In this document: positions 7,670 to 15,345 of the stretch, piece by piece | Position numbering within the stretch: the first letter of the stretch is position 1 | Layout of the letters: the number at the start of each line of letters is the position of its first letter | IMG/VR virus record: IMGVR_UViG_3300021197_000896 | Coordinates: 1 to 27,872 of that record | Source of the DNA: a virus | Reading direction: 5' to 3' (one strand) | Length of the DNA stretch: 27,872 bases | Made by a program: the position numbers and the translations under genes | Notes under the pieces: generated by a model | Database searches by the model: none | What the model was told of the DNA's origin: nothing | What the model saw: only the letters and a program-made list of their open reading frames with translations

Positions 7670-10600
7670 ATGGCGGAAGAAACTAAGCCGTGGTGTTTCA
7701 CGAAGGACATGGCGCTCGAACAACTTGATGGTGTTAAGCAAGCGTATCTAGATAAACTACAAGAAGTTCATAGTCAGATTTCTGACGAAGAGTGGAAAGG
7801 TATTGTAGAGCCTTTTAAACTGGGTAGCCATAAACTTGGAAATTACAATGAGAAGCCCTCTAGTCCTGTTTATAAATCGAATTGGTGGAATTTAGAAGAT
7901 CCTGATTGCTGGAAAGCACATAGAGAATACGCATCCGATAATCTTGAAGTTGACAATCCTTTAAATAATATTTCTATATCTTTACAAGATTTTTGGCTCT
8001 CAGAAATCTATACCAGAGGTTCTGCCGTTAACCCGCTGATACTTCAACAACAACGCTTTAAAGACATAGAATCAACAACCGGATTATTAATAACAGACAA
8101 GTTTTCAACAGTAGAAGGTCTAAAAGTCTATAACATCAAAGAATTGAAAGAAGAAATTTATTCTGTTTTGGGGGCGCTGGTCGATGTCCTTATTCTATTT
8201 GAAAAAGAGCCTGCCTATCCTTCAATGGCAGCAAATTTTTCTACACTTTGTTTAAAAGTAGAAAGTTCTTTAACTCAAATAGAGGAAATAGTAAATACTT
8301 ATTCTGCTTTTTGTCCTACAAATGAAGGATTTAAAGACTATTATCTTGATGCTGTTATTAAATTAGGCGAAGATCAAATTAAATTGGATGTAGCCACAGC
8401 AGCCGCCAGTGCCGCAGTAGATGATGGGGGTGCATTAATAGAGGGACCGGCAGGGATGACTCGTGGTTTCAGAAATGCCCAAGATGCTCTAGAATACACA
8501 AAGGCAATAGAAGATGCTCGTATCAAGGCTAGAGAAAGGCTTGAAAAAGCAATTGAGCAAGCCTTTGAAGAAGCCTTCGCAGACAACCTTGCTTATTCCG
8601 AACAATGTATGCTTCTCACTTTCCTACCAGAACTATTGGTTTCAAACAATTCAAATGGTATACCTTATGTAAACCCACAAGACAGCAACTATCCACTAAA
8701 AGTAGATGGAGATGCTTTTGGTTTTGTAAATCGACTTGTTGTTGATCCAAGTCAAAAAGAATTGTTTGAATTAAAGCCAAGCGTTGTATCGCAGCTTATA
8801 CCATATATACGACTTTACAAGGTTGAGAAAGATGAGGATGGCGTTGATCGAGAGACGCGCATAACTTTTGATACAAATATAACAAATGACCTTGGAGGCT
8901 CTGGTTCCTCTCTTCGTAGGCAACGCGGATATGGTGTGGGTATGAATAGTTTCACCTTTTCCTACGATGGTACAGACCCATTCTCTGCGAAAAAAGCAAT
9001 CAGTGCAAGATTGAGTATCTTTGCTTCTACATTCGATGACCTGCTCCGAGAAAGAGATGGCTTCAAATACGCAGACTTGGCTCTAAAGACCGGTGGTATA
9101 GCGGAGAGTAAGAAAAGAACCCTGAGCGATATAGAGAAAGAAAACGCTGAAAAGTTAAACTTTCGTCTCAAAGCAACTGTTGGCTGGAATGTGCCAAGAG
9201 AAACATTTGTTGGGTTCTCAGAAGATATTAGAAATGCTATGTATAATTCTTACATTACAATTTATCTTACCCCAACAATACATTCATTTGACTTTGACGA
9301 AACTGGTGCAGTTACTTTCGATATTGAATATCTTGCTTATATTGAAGACGCTATGGCACAGAGATCCTTTAACATATTTTCTAATCTTGCTAAAGAGCAG
9401 CTTGCTATGGAATCTATTGTAGATTCTTTAAAAGAAATGGGGTGCGAAGAGAGCGGAGAAGAGTTTAAGAAAATAAATAAAGCAAACGAAGAGTTTGTAT
9501 CTCAAACAAACCTGATGGCTTATTCTAGTCTTGTTTCAAAGTTAGCCGGCAAAGACAAGATTTACTACCTCAACATGACTTATGATGATGTATCGAGAAT
9601 ACTACAAAACCCTGATGATGAAGATATCGTGTTTCCAAAGCCATACACAAACTCGATGGTTTCTCAGACAACACCTGAGGCGATTAATAAAGCGGCGGAT
9701 TTGACTACTGATGAAGATGGCAGTAATGGACAAAACATTCTAAGCGTAGCCGCAGTATCTCAAGATAATGAATCAATCCCTTACTTCTATCTAGAAGACA
9801 TGGTTGCCATTGCTATGGAAAATGTCGAACAAACACTAAGAACAGGCGCACAGGATTTGTCAAGCGCAAAGTATTTCGAGTTTTTGAGAAAAAAAGAGAT
9901 AGCCTCAATTAACTTATCAAGAGCAAAAAAGCAAATAAAAAACAAACAAGTAGAACTTAAAAATAGCCTCCAACAGTTTCAACAGATGCGAGTGATGCTT
10001 GGTCCAATAGAAGTATATTCACCATCAAGAAACAAGGCTTCCATCAAAACGACATTAGCAAATATACCAATTTCTTTAAATTACTTTTTTGAGTTTATGT
10101 CAAAAAAGGTTTTATCAAAAGAGATACTAAATTACCCAATAAACAAATTTATCAAAGATCTTGTAAATGATCTTATCAAGAACTTTTTAAATTCAAGCGA
10201 TTGCACAAGGGTCGATAATAGTCAGAAACTAAATATCAATAGCACTGCGATAACAGCTTATAACAGAACAAGAAGCAGAAGTGAATGGAAAGCAGGCAAG
10301 CCTTCGATAGATGACATCTCCTACTTCCTAACTGATCCTAAAGCGGAGCGTGATGGTCCGGTCCTACTTTTAAGTGGTAAAAGAGACGCTCCAGTATCTA
10401 CACCAATAGGGGGTATGATAAATTACTATGTTTTTTCGGCAGGTCGCAAATACCCTGTTGACAATTATGTCGGTGATAGAACAGCAGATGAAAATGTTGG
10501 CATATTCCATTATATTCTTGGCAGAGATAAGGGCATAATAAAGAATATCAGTCTTGAAAAAACCACCACAACTGGTCTAAAAGAGGTCAGGTTTGAACAA

Positions 10601-11071
10601 GAAGGCTACAACGGCTTAGAGCAGCTAAGAGAAGTCTACAATGTTAAGGTGGATTCTTTCTTAAACGTCCAAACATTTCCGGGTACTTATATTTATGTTG
10701 AGCCAAGAGGGTTTTCTCCCAATACTACTGAAGATCTAACTCGATATGGCATAGGCGGCTACCACATGATTACGAAGACTACACACAGGATTGCACCCGG
10801 CGATGCGTCTACAACTATTCAGGCAGCTTGGGTAGCAAGCAAAGAAGGTAAACCGACTAAGGCGGGAGGCGGCGGTAGTGGAACAAAAAAGCGTACTCCA
10901 GAGAGCAATGAAAAAATAAATAAATGTGTTGTCGGTGTTATCGACCTTGGTAGGCTTATAACCGGCAGAGACGGACGAGACTTGACTCCAAGAGAGCGTG
11001 GTCAGTTAGGGCAGGAACTATATGAAGCCGCAGAAGAGGCTGGCACGCACAAAGGGATTTATACAGTATAA
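7670..11071 (+). CDS. Very large baseplate structural protein with hub-like C-terminal domain
   Basis: This is the largest gene in the window (1133 aa). I recognise no single family over its full length. Residues 1-350 are mostly helical, with an Ala/Glu-rich coiled section near 240-310. A beta-rich module starts near residue 375 (YIRLYKVEKDEDG, then RGYGVGMNSFTFSYDG near 417). A Lys/Gln-rich helix is near 740-775. A C-terminal module of about 910-1060 has NYYVFSAGRK, FEQEGYNGLEQLREVYNV, FPGTYIYVEPRGF and GIGGYHMITKTTHRI followed by TIQAAWV. That last pattern, a barrel strand, a position-fixing loop and a closing strand, resembles gp27/gpD-type hub barrels. The hub role is therefore inferred; a virion role is well supported by context. 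It overlaps the next start by one base (TAATG). Confidence 0.6.
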   Translation: MAEETKPWCFTKDMALEQLDGVKQAYLDKLQEVHSQISDEEWKGIVEPFKLGSHKLGNYNEKPSSPVYKSNWWNLEDPDCWKAHREYASDNLEVDNPLNNISISLQDFWLSEIYTRGSAVNPLILQQQRFKDIESTTGLLITDKFSTVEGLKVYNIKELKEEIYSVLGALVDVLILFEKEPAYPSMAANFSTLCLKVESSLTQIEEIVNTYSAFCPTNEGFKDYYLDAVIKLGEDQIKLDVATAAASAAVDDGGALIEGPAGMTRGFRNAQDALEYTKAIEDARIKARERLEKAIEQAFEEAFADNLAYSEQCMLLTFLPELLVSNNSNGIPYVNPQDSNYPLKVDGDAFGFVNRLVVDPSQKELFELKPSVVSQLIPYIRLYKVEKDEDGVDRETRITFDTNITNDLGGSGSSLRRQRGYGVGMNSFTFSYDGTDPFSAKKAISARLSIFASTFDDLLRERDGFKYADLALKTGGIAESKKRTLSDIEKENAEKLNFRLKATVGWNVPRETFVGFSEDIRNAMYNSYITIYLTPTIHSFDFDETGAVTFDIEYLAYIEDAMAQRSFNIFSNLAKEQLAMESIVDSLKEMGCEESGEEFKKINKANEEFVSQTNLMAYSSLVSKLAGKDKIYYLNMTYDDVSRILQNPDDEDIVFPKPYTNSMVSQTTPEAINKAADLTTDEDGSNGQNILSVAAVSQDNESIPYFYLEDMVAIAMENVEQTLRTGAQDLSSAKYFEFLRKKEIASINLSRAKKQIKNKQVELKNSLQQFQQMRVMLGPIEVYSPSRNKASIKTTLANIPISLNYFFEFMSKKVLSKEILNYPINKFIKDLVNDLIKNFLNSSDCTRVDNSQKLNINSTAITAYNRTRSRSEWKAGKPSIDDISYFLTDPKAERDGPVLLLSGKRDAPVSTPIGGMINYYVFSAGRKYPVDNYVGDRTADENVGIFHYILGRDKGIIKNISLEKTTTTGLKEVRFEQEGYNGLEQLREVYNVKVDSFLNVQTFPGTYIYVEPRGFSPNTTEDLTRYGIGGYHMITKTTHRIAPGDASTTIQAAWVASKEGKPTKAGGGGSGTKKRTPESNEKINKCVVGVIDLGRLITGRDGRDLTPRERGQLGQELYEAAEEAGTHKGIYTV

Positions 11072-12267
11072 TGGGTATCTTCTATAAAGAATCAAATGAA
11101 GAAGGGTCGAGAGATCTATTCAATAAGTCTGTTATCTACAAAGGAGAAATGTTAGAGTTTTCTGAAACATACTCCAATGTTGTAGATTTTAACTTTGGAG
11201 AAAAATATTTATTTGGCAGAGTAAACCGAAACTACATTAGCATACAACCCAATGAAATACTGACTACTTTTACTCGTGTAAACAATCAAAGAAGCAGGGA
11301 TTCTGTAAAAGTATTTAATTTTGTGGCAGATGGATTTCAGGAACTATCGAGACAATTTAAAAAAGCAGCACAAATAGGCAAAATAGATAAAAACGATGAC
11401 TATCTTACAAACCTAATAGCATATGACGGCTACAAGAGTGTCGACAGTCTCTACGGCATCTATATTTCAGACATGGTGTCAGCTATAAGGGGCAAACTCA
11501 CAGATGACAATATTATTATAAAAGACTTTGATGGTTTCGTCCAGTATCTTTTGAGTTTTATCCATGCAGCAGGGCAAACTTTCCCTATTACCAAGACCGG
11601 TTTTGTTCGTAGTCGTCACTGTTCTCCGCTTATTAGCGGCTTGACGATCGAGATTGCAGATCTCACATACACCAACGATCAGCAGAAGATTAATCTGTTT
11701 AAGAACAGTAGAAATTTTGAATATTACCTTAATGCTTGCAACAGCTTTGGTTTCATGGTAGACTCTTCCATCCCTTGGAGGATTACTCTTGATATTGGGA
11801 GTGATGATGTGGTTGAAGGTCTGCTAAAACCTCGTGGATTCACTTCCACTGATTCACTTTTGCTTGTTGGTTATAAACAAACACATATATCTTATTATAA
11901 TTCTTTTAGATCTCAATTGCTAGGAATATACAATCAAGTTGTAAGATCAAATCATATTGAATATGATGATTGTAATGGAAAAACTAAAATTATAAACAGA
12001 ACAGAATATACATTAGATAAAATCAATAATATTTATAATGAAGATTATTTTATTAAATTATATTGTATGTTTAGATTTATAGAAGAAGAGAACAAACATT
12101 CAAAAGCAGAACAGGATCATAATATAACAGACTTCATAAATCTGTCAAGGACGAGCGGTGTAAATTATGCGATAGGATCCTTTGAAAGATTTATCTCGCA
12201 ACCATTTGACTATCGCGGCTCGCTGAGTTATCTTATAAGAGAACAAGAGAAACGAGAGGATGTATGA
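11071..12267 (+). CDS. Virion structural protein of unknown role with AT-rich 3' part
   Basis: A 398-aa protein that I do not recognise beyond a general likeness to structural proteins of marine myoviruses. A notable segment is FPITKTGFVRSRHCSPLISGLTIEIADLTY near residues 171-200. The first ~270 residues look globular and mixed alpha/beta. The 3' part from about 11880 to 12110 is strikingly AT-rich (about 19% G+C over 11881-12060, against roughly 40% nearby) and encodes Tyr/Asn/Ile-rich sequence. Its start shares a base with the stop of the preceding gene, and its stop overlaps the DNA polymerase start by four bases, so one mRNA links virion and replication genes here. Confidence 0.6.
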   Translation: MGIFYKESNEEGSRDLFNKSVIYKGEMLEFSETYSNVVDFNFGEKYLFGRVNRNYISIQPNEILTTFTRVNNQRSRDSVKVFNFVADGFQELSRQFKKAAQIGKIDKNDDYLTNLIAYDGYKSVDSLYGIYISDMVSAIRGKLTDDNIIIKDFDGFVQYLLSFIHAAGQTFPITKTGFVRSRHCSPLISGLTIEIADLTYTNDQQKINLFKNSRNFEYYLNACNSFGFMVDSSIPWRITLDIGSDDVVEGLLKPRGFTSTDSLLLVGYKQTHISYYNSFRSQLLGIYNQVVRSNHIEYDDCNGKTKIINRTEYTLDKINNIYNEDYFIKLYCMFRFIEEENKHSKAEQDHNITDFINLSRTSGVNYAIGSFERFISQPFDYRGSLSYLIREQEKREDV

Positions 12268-13454
12268 TCTTCCAAACACTGGACGACAAAACAGAGTGTG
12301 TCGGTGTCTACGTTGATGGTAAACTACACTTCGACCATATCCCCGATGGACTAACAAGAACATGGAAATACACAGGATCCGTTCAAGATCCCGATGTTGA
12401 GTTTGCTTGGTTATATTGCGGAGGTAAAAAATTAGAAGAAGTATGCCCAGAAGATTTAAAAGCGGAACTTACCGAGCTTCAAAAGACCTTCAAAGCCTAC
12501 CTTCTGTCACTTTCAATAGGCAAGATCAACCTACACGACAATTGTTTTTTCGATCTCGTGCCAAGTGACTTCTTGCTTCAGTTTTGTGAGGTCAGAAACA
12601 AGATCACAGAGCACGTTTTTAATAACCACTCTCGTCCTGAAAACTACGTTCACCTTGATCGTACTTACAAGCTTCTCCATAAGATCAAATATCAGAAGTT
12701 GAATATCAATGTGGATGGGTGCCGTCACCTAATGACCACCACAAGCGACCGAGAAGACATCAGAATGCTTGTAAAAAACAAGTCCCACTATGTGGACTAC
12801 AATCTTTTTGGAACCGTCACAGGGCGCCTCGCGACCAAGAGAGTAAGCAATCCTATTCTCACAATGAAGTCAAGATTTCGTTCTCTAATCAAGCCAACAA
12901 ATGACTGGCTTGTGTCGTTTGATTATAACGGAGCAGAGGTAAGAACCTTCTTAGCACTCTCGGGTATTGAACAGCCAGAAGAAGACATTCACGAATGGAA
13001 TATGAAACACCTTTACGGAGATCACCCTATTGATCGGGAAGAAGCAAAGGTTAGATTTTTCTCTTCGTTCTATAATCACAACGACAATTCTCTCAAAAAT
13101 TCTGTTTACAGTAGGGATCGGGTTACTGGTGATTATTTTTATGGGAATCGCATCGTAACGCCGCTTAGGCGGACTATCAAAGTAGATGAGAAAAAGGCTT
13201 TCAGCTACATTATCCAAAGTACGACAGCAGATCTTACAATCGACAGGGCTATTGAGCTTGATAAGGTGCTTGAGGGCACAAAATCAAAAGTGGCTTTCAT
13301 TGTACACGATGAAGTTGTGCTTGACATTCACGAAGAAGACAGATATAGGATACCAGAGTTAAAGGAGGTGTTCCAAAACAACAAACTTGGATCGTTTAGA
13401 GTAAATGTAAAGGCAGGCAAAAGTTACGGAGACCTGAAGGAGTTGAAGTTGTGA
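12264..13454 (+). CDS. Compact family A DNA polymerase without exonuclease domain
   Basis: At 396 aa this is roughly half the size of T7 or E. coli Pol I-type enzymes. The polymerase motifs are intact: TGRLA at 186-190; motif A DYNGAEVRTF at 220-229, with catalytic D220 and E225; motif B with R258, K262, F266 and Y270 in the exact R-x3-K-x3-F-x3-Y spacing (the usual YG is YN); QSTTADL at 318-324; and motif C HDE at 348-350. Phe at the 266 position predicts discrimination against dideoxynucleotides. No 3'-5' exonuclease motifs are seen in the N-terminal ~130 residues, and distances between motifs are short, implying reduced fingers. It overlaps the upstream structural gene by ATGA and the downstream gene by GTGA. 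It is likely the replicative polymerase, with proofreading absent or supplied in trans. Confidence 0.88.
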   Translation: MIFQTLDDKTECVGVYVDGKLHFDHIPDGLTRTWKYTGSVQDPDVEFAWLYCGGKKLEEVCPEDLKAELTELQKTFKAYLLSLSIGKINLHDNCFFDLVPSDFLLQFCEVRNKITEHVFNNHSRPENYVHLDRTYKLLHKIKYQKLNINVDGCRHLMTTTSDREDIRMLVKNKSHYVDYNLFGTVTGRLATKRVSNPILTMKSRFRSLIKPTNDWLVSFDYNGAEVRTFLALSGIEQPEEDIHEWNMKHLYGDHPIDREEAKVRFFSSFYNHNDNSLKNSVYSRDRVTGDYFYGNRIVTPLRRTIKVDEKKAFSYIIQSTTADLTIDRAIELDKVLEGTKSKVAFIVHDEVVLDIHEEDRYRIPELKEVFQNNKLGSFRVNVKAGKSYGDLKELKL

Positions 13455-14314
13455 TTTCGCTAATAGGCATAGGCGAAGCAGGCTGTAATGTGGTTTCTTT
13501 ATTCCAAGACCACAAGGAATATAATTGTTTCTTGTTCTCGGAAGGTCAGGAGAACACCAAATGGACAAGAAATCTCCCAAAAATGGCAAAAGCAGAGGAT
13601 TGCGAGGATAACGCACCAAAACTTTCATCGTACAAGACTCTACAAGCAGTTCAGGGCAGGGTTCAAGTGTTTATTTGCGGGTCATCTTTCTCGGCAAACT
13701 ACACATTGGCAATACTACAACAAATAAAGGACCGAGCCCTTGAGATCTTCTACATCAAGCCAGATGTAGACCTACTGATCGGCGATGTCAAATTACAAGA
13801 GAGGGCAATCTTTGGGATTTTACAAGAATACGCAAGATCTGGACTATTCAGTAGCTTTACAATCTTGTCAAATCCAGCAATCGAGAAGACAATAGGCGAG
13901 ATCCCAATAAAAAAATACTTTGAAGTAATCAACAAGAGTATCTACTACGCTGTTCATTATCTAAATGTTTTTGATCACACAGAACCAATTGTTGGTAACC
14001 TTTCAAAGCCTTCAGAGGTGCAAAGAATCCGCTCTGTTGGTATCATTTCGGTAGATAAACTTTCTGAACAATGGTACTATAATTTAGAGGAAGATCGCGA
14101 CGTAGCATACTACTTATGTATAGCAGAGAAGCGCCTTGAGACCGATGGAAAGCTACATTCAAAGGTAGTCCAGAGTTTGAAGAAGAAACCCCGAAACGCA
14201 TTCAAAAATGTGACTTATGCCATCTATGAATCGCCCTACGAAACGGACTTTGGATTCTGCGTGGCGCACACAAATTTCATTCAAGGACAATCAATGCTTG
14301 ACAGCAGAGACTGA
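13451..14314 (+). CDS. Degenerate tubulin/FtsZ-like protein
   Basis: A 287-aa protein starting at GTG inside the polymerase stop (GTGA). Its N-terminus, ISLIGIGEAGCNVVSLF, matches the T1 nucleotide loop of FtsZ (VIGVGGGGCNAV). The expected T4 signature GGGTGSG is replaced by CGSSFSAN at 76-83, but the following helix and strand (LAILQQIKDRALEIFYIKP) fit FtsZ, as do the ILSNP strand near 142 and a long helix before VGNLSKPSEVQRIRSVGIIS. That region matches the FtsZ T7/strand pattern, but the catalytic NxDxxD acidic residues are missing. The fold assignment is inferred from pattern and order. GTP hydrolysis is doubtful; it may be a scaffold or a subunit that caps or inhibits filaments. The gene's last codons contain the first SSB promoter. 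Confidence 0.62.
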   Translation: MISLIGIGEAGCNVVSLFQDHKEYNCFLFSEGQENTKWTRNLPKMAKAEDCEDNAPKLSSYKTLQAVQGRVQVFICGSSFSANYTLAILQQIKDRALEIFYIKPDVDLLIGDVKLQERAIFGILQEYARSGLFSSFTILSNPAIEKTIGEIPIKKYFEVINKSIYYAVHYLNVFDHTEPIVGNLSKPSEVQRIRSVGIISVDKLSEQWYYNLEEDRDVAYYLCIAEKRLETDGKLHSKVVQSLKKKPRNAFKNVTYAIYESPYETDFGFCVAHTNFIQGQSMLDSRD

Positions 14315-14326
14315 GCAAGCTATAAT
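14298..14326 (+). promoter_or_regulatory. Promoter P1 upstream of SSB gene
   Basis: TTGACA (14298-14303), a 17-bp spacer and TATAAT (14321-14326) make a perfect sigma70 consensus. The -35 lies inside the end of the preceding gene. A short inverted repeat, GAGCA-N6-TGCTC (14333-14348), lies just downstream of the expected start and could be an operator. Confidence 0.87.
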
Positions 14327-14373
14327 AGAGATGAGCAAGGGAATGCTCCAAACATAACCCAAAACAAATACGC

Positions 14374-14402
14374 TTGACAGGACTTGGACGGCGTGTTACT
14401 TT
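14374..14402 (+). promoter_or_regulatory. Promoter P2 upstream of SSB gene (extended -10)
   Basis: TTGACA (14374-14379), a 17-bp spacer and TACTTT (14397-14402), preceded by TGT. The weak -10 hexamer is offset by the TGn extension shared with the other promoters downstream. It gives the SSB gene tandem start sites. Confidence 0.65.
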
Positions 14403-14453
14403 AAGATGGTAAGGAACGCTTACTATACTATACCCAACAACAAGGAGATTATT

Positions 14454-15221
14454 ATGGGAATCAATATGGAACTGATGCGGAAGAAGCTTTCCGCACTTCG
14501 TGGGAACGGAAAGAATGATAAATCAAGTGTCTGGTTTAAGCCAGATGAAGGCGATACAGATGTGCGTATCGTCCCAACTGCTGATGGGGATCCTTTAAAG
14601 GAGGTTCACTTTCACTACAACATTGAAGGGCACAAAGGCGGTGTTATGTGTCCAAAACGAAACTTTGGTGAGCAGTGCCCGATCTGCGAGTTTGCTTCAC
14701 AGCTATGGCGAGATGGGACTGATAACAACGATGAAGAGACAAAGAAGCTTGCAAAGTCTCTCTTCGCACGCAACCGCTATTTCTCGCCTGTGGTTGTTCG
14801 GGGTCTTGAGTCAGAAGGTGTCAAGGTCTATGGATACGGCAAGACGGCATATGAATTGCTCCTTGGTTATATCCTTGATCCAGAGTACGGCGACATCACT
14901 GATCCCGAAGACGGCACCGATATTACAATTACATACACGAAGCCGAAGAAGCCGGGCGCATATCCTCAAACCAATATGAAGATGCGCCGGAACACCAGTA
15001 CACTCCTAAAGGATGAGGATGCAATCCCAGGGCTGCTCCAGAACATGCCTGACATTGATGCCCTATTCACTCGATATTCTCCAGAAGAAGTGGATGCTAT
15101 CTTGAATAACATGCTGTCAGGTGACAAGTCTGCCGAGTCTCGGTCTCGCGAGATCAAGCAATATAACAACAACAAGAAGTCAAGTGTTGATAAGGCATTT
15201 GATGAACTGATGACTGGCTAG
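14454..15221 (+). CDS. Single-stranded DNA-binding protein, T4 gp32-like
   Basis: The 255-aa protein has the gp32 layout. The N-terminal LMRKKLSAL basic stretch resembles the cooperative B-domain. The zinc-binding core is H52/H54, C66, C75 and C78, with C-x8-C-x2-C spacing identical to T4 gp32 (C77, C87, C90). The C-terminus is acidic and ends in KAFDELMTG, comparable to the tail gp32 uses to recruit other replication proteins. The start chosen is ATG at 14454 with AAGGAG six bases upstream; an in-frame ATG at 14406 lies inside promoter P2's start region and lacks a ribosome site. A strong terminator follows the gene, so it is largely transcribed alone, fitting the high dose needed for SSB. 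Confidence 0.92.
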   Translation: MGINMELMRKKLSALRGNGKNDKSSVWFKPDEGDTDVRIVPTADGDPLKEVHFHYNIEGHKGGVMCPKRNFGEQCPICEFASQLWRDGTDNNDEETKKLAKSLFARNRYFSPVVVRGLESEGVKVYGYGKTAYELLLGYILDPEYGDITDPEDGTDITITYTKPKKPGAYPQTNMKMRRNTSTLLKDEDAIPGLLQNMPDIDALFTRYSPEEVDAILNNMLSGDKSAESRSREIKQYNNNKKSSVDKAFDELMTG

Positions 15222-15244
15222 TAAAAGCGTTTCTGTTTCAGTTG

Positions 15245-15274
15245 CCCCCACCCGTAAAAAGGTGGGGGTTTTTT
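15245..15274 (+). terminator. Intrinsic terminator after SSB gene
   Basis: CCCCCACC (15245-15252) pairs perfectly with GGTGGGGG (15261-15268) around an 8-base loop, then six T. It ends the SSB transcript just before the recombinase promoter. Confidence 0.93.
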
Positions 15275-15275
15275 G

Positions 15276-15304
15276 TTGCTCCTTTAGTTGCTCTGTGTTA
15301 TAAT
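15276..15304 (+). promoter_or_regulatory. Recombinase promoter (extended -10)
   Basis: TTGCTC (15276-15281), a 17-bp spacer and a perfect TATAAT (15299-15304) preceded by TGT. The -35 is weak, compensated by the TGn extension. It sits directly behind the SSB terminator. Confidence 0.75.
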
Positions 15305-15345
15305 ATATATGAACATAGAGGTTCAAAAACAAAGGAAGAAATTTA

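Noticed and set aside
14406-14453. Longer N-terminus for the SSB from ATG 14406
   Set aside because: It lacks a ribosome site and overlaps the expected P2 transcription start; ATG 14454 has AAGGAG at the right spacing and gives a gp32-like N-terminus.
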